From CF-167 sp963695195 (lineage in GTDB: Bacteria; Chloroflexota; Limnocylindria; QHBO01), in contig CAVOGE010000007.1 in NCBI GenBank assembly GCA_963695195.1, positions 1,116,001 to 1,180,000 of the forward strand: 64,000 nt of DNA, in the 5' to 3' direction. Under the pieces are notes generated by a model that had not been told where the DNA came from, did not search any database, and worked only from the letters and a program-made list of their open reading frames with translations. Position 1 is the stretch's first letter; each line of letters starts with the position of its first letter. This document shows positions 42,614-52,234 of the stretch, piece after piece. A program made the translations under genes and the position numbers.

Positions 42614-45600
42614 ATGGACCTTGCCCCGGTCGCCTGCTCAGCCTGCGGCACGCCCAACGAGGCCAGCGCAAGGTTCTGCAACGAGTGCGGCGAGTCAATG
42701 AGCACCGCCTGCTCGGCCTGCGGCACGGCCAACGTGGCGGGCGCCAGGTTCTGCAATCAGTGCGGCACCCCCTTCGCGACCGATGCCGCCGCTGCGCGAC
42801 CTGGCCCTGCGCCAGCCGCCACGGCGGCGACGGCCGAGCGGCGTCTCGTATCGATCCTCTTCACCGACCTGGTCGGATTCACCACCCTCTCCGAGGAGCG
42901 CGACGCCGAGGAGACCCGCGAGCTGCTGACCCGCTACTTCGAACTCGCCCGCGGCATCATCGAGCGGCACGGTGGGACGGTCGAGAAGTTCATCGGCGAC
43001 GCGGTGATGGCCGTCTGGGGCGCGCCAATCGCGCACGAGGACGACGCCGAGCGCGCCGTACGCGCTGCCATGGAGCTGGTGGGCGCAGTCCCCGCCATCG
43101 ACGCCGAGCCGCGCATGGAGGCCCGCGCCGGTGTGCTCACCGGGGAGGCGGCGGTGACGATCGGCGCGACGAACCAGGGGATGGTGGCCGGCGACCTGGT
43201 GAACACCGCCAGCCGGCTGCAGTCGGCCGCGGCACCCGGCACGGTGCTCGTCGGTGAGGCGACCTATCGAGCAGCCTCGACGGCCATCTCTTTCGAGCCG
43301 GCCGGCGAGCAGATCATGAAGGGCAAGGCCGCGCCGGTCCCCGCCTGGCGCGCCATCGCCGTGGTCGCGCGCCGCGGGGGATCGGGCCGAGCTGCGACCC
43401 TCGAGCCGCCGTTCGTGGGCCGCGACGAGGAGCTGCGCCTGCTCAAGGATCTCCTCGACACGACGCAGCGTGAGGGGAAGTCGCGCCTGGCGAGCGTCAT
43501 CGGCCAGGCCGGCATCGGCAAGAGCCGGCTCACCTGGGAGTTCGAGAAGTACCTCGACGGCGTGGTCGACACGGTGTACTGGCTTGAGGGGCGCTCGCCG
43601 TCCTACGGCGAGGGGATCAGCTACTGGGCGCTGGTCGAGATGGTCCGCCGCCGGGCAGGCATCGCCGAGACCGATGACGGTGCCACCGCGCGCGCCAAAC
43701 TGATGGCCACCCTGGACGAGTTCATCACCGATCCGGCCGAGCGGGGCTGGATCGAGCCCCGCATCGCGGGCCTGCTTGGGCTCGAGGAGTTGCCGAGCGA
43801 GGGACGGGAGGAGCTCTTCTCGGCGTGGCGCACGTACTTCGAGCGAATCGCAGCAGTCGCGCCCACCGTGCTGGTCTTCACCGATCTGCAATGGGCCGAT
43901 CAGGGGATGCTCGACTTCATTGAGGACCTGCTGCGCTGGGCCCGCACGGCGCCGATCCTGGTGGTCGCCCAGGCGCGCCCCGAGCTGCTCGAGCGACGTC
44001 CGGACTTTGGGAGCGGCGTGCGCAGCGCGACACGCGTCACCCTCGAGCCGCTCCCCGACGATGAGATGCGAGCGATGCTCGAGGGCCTCGTGCCCGGCCT
44101 CCCCGCGCCGGCGCTGCGGCAGATCGTGGAGCGGGCGGAGGGGATCCCGCTGTACGCGGTGGAGACGGTGCGAATGCTCCTCGACCGCGAGCTGCTGGTC
44201 GCCGAGGATGGCCGCTATCGACTGAGAGGGGAGCTCCCGACGCTCGGCGTGGCCGAGACGCTGCACGCCCTCATCGCCAGCCGCCTGGATGCGAACCTGC
44301 CGGAGGATCGCGCTCTGCTGCAGGACGCATCGGTCCTTGGCCAGAGCTTCACGGTCGAAGCCCTGACCGCAGTTGGAGGCGTGGAGCCCGCCCTCCTCGC
44401 GGACCGACTCGCGCGACTCATCACCCGCCAGCTGCTGACGGTGGATGCCGACCCGCGCTCTCCGGAGCGCGGGCAATACCAGTTCGTGCAGGCGGTCGTA
44501 CGCGAGGTCGCGTACGCGTCGCTGGCAAAGGCCGATCGCCGTGCCAGGCACCTCGCCGCGGCTCGCTACCTGGAGGGGATTGGGGACGAAGAGGCGGTCG
44601 GCGTGCTGGCCACCCACTACCTGTGGGCCCACCAGGCCTCACGGCCGGGAGCGGAGGCCGATGCCCTGGCCGCGCAGGCGCGGATCGCGCTGCAGGCCGC
44701 GGCCGAGCGTGCGGCAGCGCTCCATTCCAGTCGGCAGGCGGTCGGCTACCTCGAACAGGCGCTGACTGTCACCTCCGGAGTCGCGGACGTTGCGGCACTG
44801 CACCTGCGCGCCTCCGAATTGGGTGAGGCCTTCGACCTGGGGACGGCGGTGCCGCATGCCGAGGCGGCCCGCGAGCGGTATCGCACGCTCGGGGATGCGC
44901 ACGGTGTGCTTCGAGCGGCGACCTGGCTCGGTCGTCATCAGACGAGCGGAAAGACGGAGCCGCAGGCGATCGCGACCTTCGAGGAGGCCCTGGCGGAGGC
45001 CGACTCGATCGCCGATTCGGCTGAATACGCTGCCGCGCTGGCCGAGCTGTCGCGGGTCTACATGCTGACAGGACGACAACTCGATGCGGTTGCCAGCGCA
45101 GACCGCGCGCTCGAACTGGGCGGCCCCCAGGCCGCGGTGCGGACGGTCGTGGAGGCCCTCATCAACAGGGGGTCCGCCCTGCTGAACATGGGCCGCATGG
45201 CCGAGTCCGAGGCCGTGCTCCGCGGGGCCATTGCCGTTGCGGATCGGCATGGGCTGATCCCGGCCGCCATGCGCGCCCGGAACAACCTGGCCGGCGTCTA
45301 CACGGACGACGACCTGCGCGAGGGAGCGGACCTGCTGCGAGACGGATATGCCCTGGCGGTGCGCATGGGAAGCGCCCGACTGGCGCAGCAGTTCCTCATG
45401 GGGCTGGCCGGCGTCTCTATCCAGACCGGCGACTGGGGGGCGTGGATGGACGAGGTTGAGGCTATTGAAGAGGCCGAGACCCAACATGCGTTCAACCAGG
45501 CCAGCTTCGCCAACATTCGATCACTCCTGGCATCGGTTCGCGGCGACCTTGAACTCGCCGACGCCGAACAGGCAGCGGCCGCCGCAGCCGCCAGGTCCCT

Positions 45601-46174
45601 GGACAGCCAACAGGTGACCGCGAGCCTCGCCCTCACCGATGCATATCGGAACACCCTGTCCGGCGATTGGGCCGCGGCGCTGCACAGCGGGCTGCTGGCG
45701 GCCACGGACAGCAACTTCACCACGGAGGCTGCTGCGCTGGCTGTCCACGCCGCCGTTGGCGGTGACCTTCACGACGACCTGCCACGCGTCGTCGCGGCGC
45801 TCCAGGCCAGCCCGTACCGAACGAGGTTGAGCAATGCCGCCATCGCCAACGTCGAGGGTGGTCTTGCCGCCCGCGAAGGGCGCTGGGACGAGGCGCGGAT
45901 CGGGTACCGGCAGGCGCTCGGGCTGCGCCGCCAGGCAGGCAACCTGCTCGAAGAGGCGATCACGGGGCTGGAGTGGGCCGCGTTGGCCGGGGCGGCCGAT
46001 TCCGAGGCCGCGGCCGCCGGAGCCGCCGGCGAGGCCTTCTTCGTCGAGCGGGGAGGCGGGGAGGCCGCGGAACGCTTCCGGGCGGCTGTCGTGCCGGTGA
46101 AGGCGCGTGCATCGACCACGGGGACGGGCATTCCCACCCCTGCAGCGTCGCCCAGCGGAGTGCCCTCGACCTAG
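42614..46174 (+). CDS. Zinc-ribbon/class III nucleotide cyclase/AAA ATPase/TPR protein, copy 1
   Basis: 1186 residues. Two N-terminal zinc ribbons (C8, C11, C22, C25 and C33, C36, C47, C50), then a cyclase domain: ILFTDLVGFTTL (D85), KFIGDAVMAVWGAP (D129) and AGDLVNTASRLQSAA with the catalytic Asn-Arg. From about residue 275 there is an AAA-type NTPase (GQAGIGKSRL Walker A near 297; VLVFTDLQWAD Walker B near 419), and the C-terminal half is TPR-like helices. All cyclase residues appear present, so cAMP or cGMP synthesis is plausible; the AAA/TPR part resembles signal-responsive STAND proteins. The leader TTCGCTAAGGTGTCTCTCCC before the ATG recurs before copy 2. Confidence 0.92.
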   Translation: MDLAPVACSACGTPNEASARFCNECGESMSTACSACGTANVAGARFCNQCGTPFATDAAAARPGPAPAATAATAERRLVSILFTDLVGFTTLSEERDAEETRELLTRYFELARGIIERHGGTVEKFIGDAVMAVWGAPIAHEDDAERAVRAAMELVGAVPAIDAEPRMEARAGVLTGEAAVTIGATNQGMVAGDLVNTASRLQSAAAPGTVLVGEATYRAASTAISFEPAGEQIMKGKAAPVPAWRAIAVVARRGGSGRAATLEPPFVGRDEELRLLKDLLDTTQREGKSRLASVIGQAGIGKSRLTWEFEKYLDGVVDTVYWLEGRSPSYGEGISYWALVEMVRRRAGIAETDDGATARAKLMATLDEFITDPAERGWIEPRIAGLLGLEELPSEGREELFSAWRTYFERIAAVAPTVLVFTDLQWADQGMLDFIEDLLRWARTAPILVVAQARPELLERRPDFGSGVRSATRVTLEPLPDDEMRAMLEGLVPGLPAPALRQIVERAEGIPLYAVETVRMLLDRELLVAEDGRYRLRGELPTLGVAETLHALIASRLDANLPEDRALLQDASVLGQSFTVEALTAVGGVEPALLADRLARLITRQLLTVDADPRSPERGQYQFVQAVVREVAYASLAKADRRARHLAAARYLEGIGDEEAVGVLATHYLWAHQASRPGAEADALAAQARIALQAAAERAAALHSSRQAVGYLEQALTVTSGVADVAALHLRASELGEAFDLGTAVPHAEAARERYRTLGDAHGVLRAATWLGRHQTSGKTEPQAIATFEEALAEADSIADSAEYAAALAELSRVYMLTGRQLDAVASADRALELGGPQAAVRTVVEALINRGSALLNMGRMAESEAVLRGAIAVADRHGLIPAAMRARNNLAGVYTDDDLREGADLLRDGYALAVRMGSARLAQQFLMGLAGVSIQTGDWGAWMDEVEAIEEAETQHAFNQASFANIRSLLASVRGDLELADAEQAAAAAAARSLDSQQVTASLALTDAYRNTLSGDWAAALHSGLLAATDSNFTTEAAALAVHAAVGGDLHDDLPRVVAALQASPYRTRLSNAAIANVEGGLAAREGRWDEARIGYRQALGLRRQAGNLLEEAITGLEWAALAGAADSEAAAAGAAGEAFFVERGGGEAAERFRAAVVPVKARASTTGTGIPTPAASPSGVPST

Positions 46175-46244
46175 CCGCCGCCCCGTCCGCCCCGGCGCCG
46201 CGGAACTTCCCAACCGGGCTCTCGTTCGCTAAGGTGTCACTCCC

Positions 46245-49200
46245 ATGGACCTTGCCCCGGTCATCTGCTCGAATTGCGGCACGCCCAACGAGGCGGGCCG
46301 CAAGTTCTGCGCCGAGTGCGGCACCAAGCTCGGCGTCGCGTGTGCGGCGTGCGGAACCCTCAACTCGGCATCGGTGAAGTTCTGCGGCGAGTGCGGGGCC
46401 ACCATGAAGACCGATGCGGCGGCCGCCGCGGCCCCGACTGCGGCAGCCAGCACGCCGGCCACCGAATCGAGCGCGGAGCGACGGCTGGTGTCGGTCCTGT
46501 TCGCCGACCTGGTCGGCTTCACGACCCTCTCGGAGAACCGTGACGCGGAGGAGACCCGCGAGCTGCTGACCCGCTACTTCGACGTGGCGCGCGCCGTGAT
46601 CGAGCGGCACGGCGGGACGGTGGAGAAGTTCATCGGTGACGCGGTGATGGCCGTCTGGGGAGCGCCCACCGCGCACGAGGACGACGCCGAGCGCGCGGTG
46701 CGTGCCGCCCTGGAGCTGGTCGCCGCCGTGCCCGGCATCGCCGATGGCAGCACCGCCATCCAGGCGCGCGCCGGGGTGCTCACCGGGGAAGCGGCGGTGA
46801 CCATCGGCGCGACCAACCAGGGGATGGTGGCCGGCGACCTGGTGAATACCGCCAGCCGTCTGCAGTCAGCGGCAGCCCCCGGCACGGTGCTCGTCGGCGA
46901 GGCGACCTATCACGCGGCGTCCACGGCCATCTCCTTCGAGCCCGCGGGGGAGCAGACGATGAAGGGCAAGACCGCGCCGGTCCCTGCCTGGCGCGCACTG
47001 GCAGTCGTGGCGCGGCGCGGTGGATCCGGGCGATCGGAGCTGCTCGAGCCACCGTTCGTGGGCCGCGACGAGGAGCTGCGGCTGCTCAAGGATGGCTTCG
47101 AGGCGACCGGCCGCGAGCGCAAGTCGCGGCTGATCAGCGTCATCGGTCAGGCCGGCATCGGCAAGACCCGCCTCGCCTGGGAGTTCGAGAAGTACCTCGA
47201 CGGCGTGGTCGATTTGGCGTACTGGCACGAGGGCCGCTCGCCGTCGTACGGGGACGGGGTCAGCTACTGGGCGCTGGTCGAGATGGTGCGGCGGCGCGCG
47301 GGCATCGGTGAGGGTGACGATGACGAGACCGTCCGCACCGCGCTCAATGCCATGCTCGAACAGTTCGTCCCCGATGCCGGCGAGCGGCGCCTGCTGACAC
47401 CCCGCCTGGCCGGGCTGCTGGGCATCGAGGAGCTCCCGTCGGAGAGCCGCGAGGAGCTGTTCGCTGCCTGGCGCACCTTCTTCCAGCGGATGGCGGAGCA
47501 GGCTCCGGTGATCATGGTCTTCACCGACCTGCAGTGGGCCGACCAGGGGATGCTCGACTTCGTGGAGAGCCTGCTGACCTGGGCGCGCAACGAACCGATC
47601 TTCGTCGTCGCGCTGTCACGTCCCGAGCTGATGGAGCGGCGCCCCGACTGGGGAAGCAGCGTGCGCAGCGTCACCCGCGTGACACTGGAGCCGCTCGCCG
47701 ACGCGCAGATCGCGGAGATGCTGGAGGGGCTTGTTCCGGGCATTCCCGCGCCCGCGCTGCGCTCGATCGTGGAGCGCGCCGAGGGGATCCCGCTGTACGC
47801 CGTCGAGACGGTCCGAATGCTGCTCGATCGCGAGCTGCTGGTCGCCGAGGACGGCCGATACCGCCTCACCGGGGAGATCGGTTCGCTCGGCGTGGCTGAC
47901 ACCTTGCAGGCGCTGATCGCCAGCCGCCTCGACGCAGCACAGCCGGAGGATCGTGCCCTGCTGCAGGACGCATCGGTGCTCGGCCAGAGCTTTACGACCG
48001 AGGCGCTGGCCGCGGTGGCGGGGGAGGAGCCTGCGGCCCTGGCGGAGCGGCTAGACCGACTCGTGCGCCGACAGCTGCTGACCGTGGATGCCGACCCGCG
48101 CTCACCGGAGCGCGGCCAGCACAAGTTCGTGCAGGCGGTCGTCCGGGAGGTCGCCTACGCCTCGCTGGCTCGTCCGGACCGCCGGTCGCGGCATCTCGCC
48201 GCGGCCCGCCACCTCGAGGCGCTCGGCGAGGAGGAGACGGCCGGCGTGCTCGCCAGCCACTACCTGTCCGCCCACGAGGCGTCCCGCCCGGGTCCGGAGG
48301 CCGATGCGCTGGCCGCCCAGGCTCGCGTGGCGCTGGTGGCTGCCGCGGACCGGGCGGCGGCGCTGCACTCGCACCTGCAGGCGGTCCACTACCTTGAGCA
48401 GACGATCTCCATCACCGCCGATCCAGCCGAGCAGGCGGGACTCTACCTCCGAGCCGCGGAGCTTGGCGACCACACCTCGGATTACGAGGCCGGCATCGGC
48501 CATGCTCGCGCCGCGCGCGACCTTTACCGCGGCCTGGGCGACCTGGCCGGCGTGGTCCGCGCCGCGACCTGGATGGGCCGCCACTACACGTCCTCGAAGG
48601 TGGAGCCCCAGGCGGTCGCCGTCATGGAGGAGACGCTGACCGAGGGTGCGGCGATCGACAGCTCAGCCGAGTACGCCGCCCTGCTCGCCGAGCTGTCGCG
48701 GGTCTACATGATGACCGGCCGACATTTGGAGGCCATTACGACGGCGGATCGCGCGCTCGCGCTGGCGGGGCCGCTGCGCCTCGTGCAACCGGTCGTCGAG
48801 GCACTCATCAACAAGGGGACCGCCATGCTGCATGCCGGGCGCGAGGTCGAGGGGGCCGCCACCCTGCGTGGCGCCGCCGCCGAGGCAGACGGCCACGCGC
48901 TGACAGCATCGGCCCTGCGCGCCCGGAACAACCTGCTGGGGGTGATCTCCGAAGAGGACTTCCGTGCTGCCATCGCCCTGGCCGAGGAGAGCTACCGGCT
49001 GGCCATCCGCCTTGGAAACCAGGGGTTCGTCTTCCAGTTCGTCGGACTCCTCGCCAGCTTCTCCTTTGACACCGGAGAGTGGGGCGCGTGGATGGACGAG
49101 ATCCAGCTGCTGGAAGAGGGGGAGGTCGTGCCCCCCTTCTACGCCCTCTGGTTCGCCGCGCTGCGCGCCAGGCTGGCGGGCCTGCGGGGCGATCGAGCCG

Positions 49201-49814
49201 GCGCAGCGGCCGAGCGCGCAAAGGCCACCGAGATCAGCACCCAGCTCGACAGCCAGATCGTCACGGCATCCGGCAGCCTGCAGAACGGCTTCCTGGCCTA
49301 CCTTGCCGGTGACTGGCCCGCAGCGGCTCGTCAGGCACTCGAATCCGCGTCCGATCCGAACTTCCAGACCGAGGGACCGGACGTCGCGGCGGCTGCGGCG
49401 GTTGCCGGCAACCTGGGCGATGCGCTGGCCGAGGCGATCCGCCTGTTGCGCGACCGGCAGACCGGCGGCCGACTGACCACGGCCATCCTGACCGCAGCCG
49501 AGGCGGGCCAGGCGGCTCGCGCGGGACGCTGGGACGAGGCCAGGGTTGGGTACCGCCGAGCGCTGGAGGCGAGGCATGACATCGGCGACCTCCTCGGTGA
49601 GGCCCTCGGCGGACTGGCGTGGGGCATGCTGGCCGGCGATCGCGACCCCGAGGCGGCTGCCGCCGGAGCCGCGGCCGAGCAGTTCTTCACCGAGCGCGGC
49701 GGTGCGGCCACGGTGGCCACCTATCGGGCAGCGTTCGTGCCGGTGCAGGCGGTCACCCCTCCCGAGCCCAACCGATCCGGGGCATCCTCGCGCAGTGCGG
49801 TGCCATCGCGGTGA
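46245..49814 (+). CDS. Zinc-ribbon/class III nucleotide cyclase/AAA ATPase/TPR protein, copy 2
   Basis: 1189 residues, a tandem paralogue of the preceding gene, very similar through the zinc ribbons, cyclase (LFADLVGFTTL, KFIGDAVMAVW, NTASRLQSAA) and AAA domains (GQAGIGKTRL, MVFTDLQWADQ). The TPR half is clearly more divergent (for example SFDTGEWGAWMDEIQLLEEG against SIQTGDWGAWMDEVEAIEEA), suggesting different input. All catalytic residues are kept. Its stop overlaps the O-methyltransferase GTG. Confidence 0.92.
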   Translation: MDLAPVICSNCGTPNEAGRKFCAECGTKLGVACAACGTLNSASVKFCGECGATMKTDAAAAAAPTAAASTPATESSAERRLVSVLFADLVGFTTLSENRDAEETRELLTRYFDVARAVIERHGGTVEKFIGDAVMAVWGAPTAHEDDAERAVRAALELVAAVPGIADGSTAIQARAGVLTGEAAVTIGATNQGMVAGDLVNTASRLQSAAAPGTVLVGEATYHAASTAISFEPAGEQTMKGKTAPVPAWRALAVVARRGGSGRSELLEPPFVGRDEELRLLKDGFEATGRERKSRLISVIGQAGIGKTRLAWEFEKYLDGVVDLAYWHEGRSPSYGDGVSYWALVEMVRRRAGIGEGDDDETVRTALNAMLEQFVPDAGERRLLTPRLAGLLGIEELPSESREELFAAWRTFFQRMAEQAPVIMVFTDLQWADQGMLDFVESLLTWARNEPIFVVALSRPELMERRPDWGSSVRSVTRVTLEPLADAQIAEMLEGLVPGIPAPALRSIVERAEGIPLYAVETVRMLLDRELLVAEDGRYRLTGEIGSLGVADTLQALIASRLDAAQPEDRALLQDASVLGQSFTTEALAAVAGEEPAALAERLDRLVRRQLLTVDADPRSPERGQHKFVQAVVREVAYASLARPDRRSRHLAAARHLEALGEEETAGVLASHYLSAHEASRPGPEADALAAQARVALVAAADRAAALHSHLQAVHYLEQTISITADPAEQAGLYLRAAELGDHTSDYEAGIGHARAARDLYRGLGDLAGVVRAATWMGRHYTSSKVEPQAVAVMEETLTEGAAIDSSAEYAALLAELSRVYMMTGRHLEAITTADRALALAGPLRLVQPVVEALINKGTAMLHAGREVEGAATLRGAAAEADGHALTASALRARNNLLGVISEEDFRAAIALAEESYRLAIRLGNQGFVFQFVGLLASFSFDTGEWGAWMDEIQLLEEGEVVPPFYALWFAALRARLAGLRGDRAGAAAERAKATEISTQLDSQIVTASGSLQNGFLAYLAGDWPAAARQALESASDPNFQTEGPDVAAAAAVAGNLGDALAEAIRLLRDRQTGGRLTTAILTAAEAGQAARAGRWDEARVGYRRALEARHDIGDLLGEALGGLAWGMLAGDRDPEAAAAGAAAEQFFTERGGAATVATYRAAFVPVQAVTPPEPNRSGASSRSAVPSR

Positions 49815-50473
49815 GCAACCGCTCGATCGGTCTTGACGAGGAGCTCCACGCCTACCTGCTGAGCGTGGGCGTCCGCGAGCCCGAGGTACTGCGCGCGCTC
49901 CGCGACGAGACGGCGAAGATGCCGAACGCCGGCATGCAGATCGCGCCCGAGGAGGGCGCCACACTCGCCATGCTGGTACGCGTGACCGGCGCACGCCGGA
50001 TCCTGGAGGTCGGCACCTTCACCGGCTACAGCTCGACCGCCATGGCGCTCGCGCTGCCGCCCGACGGACGGATCACCTGCTGTGACGTGAGCCGCGAATG
50101 GACCGATATCGCCCGCCGCGCCTGGACCGATGCCGGCGTAGCCGACCGCGTCGAGCTCCGCCTGGGACCTGCCGTCGAGACGCTCAGCGAACTGCTGTCG
50201 GCGGGCGAGGCGGGGAGCTACGACCTCGCCTTCATCGATGCCGACAAGGCGAACTACGACGCCTACTACGAGGGTGCGCTGCGCCTCGTCCGTGCCGGTG
50301 GGCTGATCACCATCGACAACGTGCTGTGGAGCGGTCGGGTGGCCGATCCATCGGTCAATGACGAGGACACCGTTGCCATTCGGGAGCTGAACGCCAAGAT
50401 CGCCGCCGACCCGCGCGTCGACGTCGTCATGCTCCCCGTCGCCGACGGACTGACCGTCGCCCGCATCCGCTAG
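49811..50473 (+). CDS. Class I SAM-dependent O-methyltransferase (CCoAOMT-like)
   Basis: 220 residues from the GTG at 49811. ILEVGTFTGYSSTAMALALP is the SAM motif; YDLAFIDADKANYDAYYEGALRLVRAGGLITIDNVLWSG holds the metal-binding Asp and DN pair of cation-dependent catechol-type O-methyltransferases. Substrate unknown. Coupled by a 4-bp overlap to the second cyclase gene. Confidence 0.93.
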   Translation: MSNRSIGLDEELHAYLLSVGVREPEVLRALRDETAKMPNAGMQIAPEEGATLAMLVRVTGARRILEVGTFTGYSSTAMALALPPDGRITCCDVSREWTDIARRAWTDAGVADRVELRLGPAVETLSELLSAGEAGSYDLAFIDADKANYDAYYEGALRLVRAGGLITIDNVLWSGRVADPSVNDEDTVAIRELNAKIAADPRVDVVMLPVADGLTVARIR

Positions 50474-50486
50474 CCGGTCCGACTCT

Positions 50487-51092
50487 TCAGTTCCGCGCGT
50501 CGAGCGCCGCGAACCCCTGCCCGCCGAGCACGCGCCAGCCGATCCCGTCGTGCTGCAGGTGATAGACCGCCGGCATCGGCATCGCCCGGTGGAAGTCGTG
50601 GCCGACCGCGGGCTCCAGCGCCTGGAGGATGAGCGAGATCAGGTTGCCGTGGCTGCCGGCCAGGATCCGCCCGCCGGCGGCGTGGCGCGCCCGCAGCAGG
50701 TCGAGCACCCCCATCCCGCGCCGCTGCGCGTCTGTGCCGGACTCGGCGCCTGGGAGCGAGAAGTCGGGATCGGCCCAGGAGCGTGCCAGGAGCTCCGCCC
50801 AGTCGGCGCGCGGCCCCGCGTTCAGGCGCCGTTCCCGCAGGTCGTGCAGCAGGTGCGTCTCCATCGAGCGGCGCTCCGCGGTGGGGGCCACCGTCTGGAC
50901 GGCCCGGGCGTACGGCGAGCTGTAGATGGCGCCGAGATCGTACGGGTCGAGCTCGAACGCCAGCTCGTCAGCCTGGCGTAGCCCCCGGGGAGTCAGCGGC
51001 CGGTCGTCGTCGCGCTCCTCCCAGCCGGGGCTCCACGGCTCGACGGGAGTCGCGTGCCGAACCAGGATCAGCTCGAGTGGCGCGAGTGTCAC
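50487..51092 (-). CDS. Histidine phosphatase family protein
   Basis: 201 residues from the GTG at 51092, which overlaps the upstream stop by 4 bp. LELILVRHATPVEPW is the RHG-type motif (RHA here), with PLTPRGLRQADELA, SSPYARAVQT and, near the C-terminus, LAGSHGNLISLIL with the second catalytic His. Substrate unknown. Operon with the DUF1295 gene. Confidence 0.9.
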   Translation of the reverse strand: MTLAPLELILVRHATPVEPWSPGWEERDDDRPLTPRGLRQADELAFELDPYDLGAIYSSPYARAVQTVAPTAERRSMETHLLHDLRERRLNAGPRADWAELLARSWADPDFSLPGAESGTDAQRRGMGVLDLLRARHAAGGRILAGSHGNLISLILQALEPAVGHDFHRAMPMPAVYHLQHDGIGWRVLGGQGFAALDARN

Positions 51093-51859
51093 CGAGGGAA
51101 CCAGGGGATGAATGCGCTCGTGGTGCGCATGTAGTCGGCGTAGTCGGGGCGGCGCTCGGCGATGGTGCGCTCCAGCATGCCGACGCCGCTGACGCGCACC
51201 AGCAGGAAGGTCATGGCCACCGGCGAGAGGATGCTCCACCAGCCACCGGCGGCGGCTGCGAGGGCAAAGAAGCCCCACCACTGGGTCGCGTCGCCGAAGT
51301 AGTTGGGGTGGCGGGTGAAGCGCCACAGCCCGCGGGTCATGCTGCGGCCCTTGTTGGCCGGGTTGCGCAGGAAGGCGCGTAGCTGCCAGTCACCGCCCGC
51401 TTCGAAGACAAAGCCGATGGTCCACAGCGCAATACCGATGGCGTCCAGCGGCGTCCATGCGGCCGGCCCGCCGGACTGCGCCGCCAGCAGCGGCATCCCG
51501 ATGAACCAGGCGAGCAGCCCCTGCAGCACGAAGACGCGGTAGAAGGAACGCCACCACCAGCTCGGGCCGGCCGCGGCTCGCCACGCCGCATACCGGAAGT
51601 CCTCACCCTTGCCCGCGTTGCGCGTCGCGACGTGGACGGCCAGCCGCGTCGCCCAGACCGCCACCAGGAGGAGCACCACGGTCTTGCGCGCCGCCCAGCC
51701 GTCGGGGGTCAGCGACCAGTAGACGACAGCCTGCAGCAGGAAGGCAGGCCCCCACGCCACGTCCACGATGCTCGAGTTGCGCAGCGGCAGGCTGACCAGC
51801 CAGACCACGACCATGAAGGCGAGTCCGGCCACCAGCGCGGCGAGCAGGGGGTTGAGCAT
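51089..51859 (-). CDS. DUF1295 membrane protein (steroid-reductase/ICMT-like fold)
   Basis: 256 residues from the ATG at 51859, with about six to seven hydrophobic segments. NSSIVDVAWGPAFLLQAVVY, DWQLRAFLRNPANKGR and GLWRFTRHPNYFGDATQWWG are DUF1295 hallmarks; the last resembles the cofactor-binding C-terminus of the 5-alpha reductase/isoprenylcysteine methyltransferase group. Probably a membrane lipid-modifying oxidoreductase; the reaction is unknown. Confidence 0.9.
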   Translation of the reverse strand: MLNPLLAALVAGLAFMVVVWLVSLPLRNSSIVDVAWGPAFLLQAVVYWSLTPDGWAARKTVVLLLVAVWATRLAVHVATRNAGKGEDFRYAAWRAAAGPSWWWRSFYRVFVLQGLLAWFIGMPLLAAQSGGPAAWTPLDAIGIALWTIGFVFEAGGDWQLRAFLRNPANKGRSMTRGLWRFTRHPNYFGDATQWWGFFALAAAAGGWWSILSPVAMTFLLVRVSGVGMLERTIAERRPDYADYMRTTSAFIPWFPR

Positions 51860-51943
51860 TGCCCCTGAGTCTGGCCGATCCGCGCGCCTGCCGCCACCGG
51901 TGCGCGGTCCGCTTGGCCGCTCCATGGCTCCGACCTCGCGCCC

Positions 51944-52002
51944 GTCAGGGGCTTTCATGCAACCGTGCATTCGTGCAACTGCGCTGCACGAAAGGTGCTG
52001 AC
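51944..52002. repeat. Family D inverted-repeat element D2
   Basis: GTCAGGGGCTTTCATGCA (51944-51961) against TGCACGAAAGGTGCTGAC (51985-52002), 14 of 18 paired, with CCC and GGG extending the stem outward. The core lacks the tandem 8-mers of D1. The divergent gap 51860-52234 contains this element and nothing else I can support. Confidence 0.6.
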
Positions 52003-52234
52003 GGGACGCGGGGCGCCTCCGTGCGTCGCCCCGCGCTGGTGCCGTCGCACCTGCTCCGTGCGCTCGGATGCGGAGCAGCAGACCCAGGAGCGCGCCACCC
52101 CCGCGCCCCAAAGTCCCTCCCCGCCCCGGTACCACTGGACCCTGCGCGACCGTAATCCGCGGCACCGCTCTCCGTTCTGTTGTTGTCATCGGGCGCGCCG
52201 CGCCCAGCACTCATACGAGGGAGCAGCACGCACC

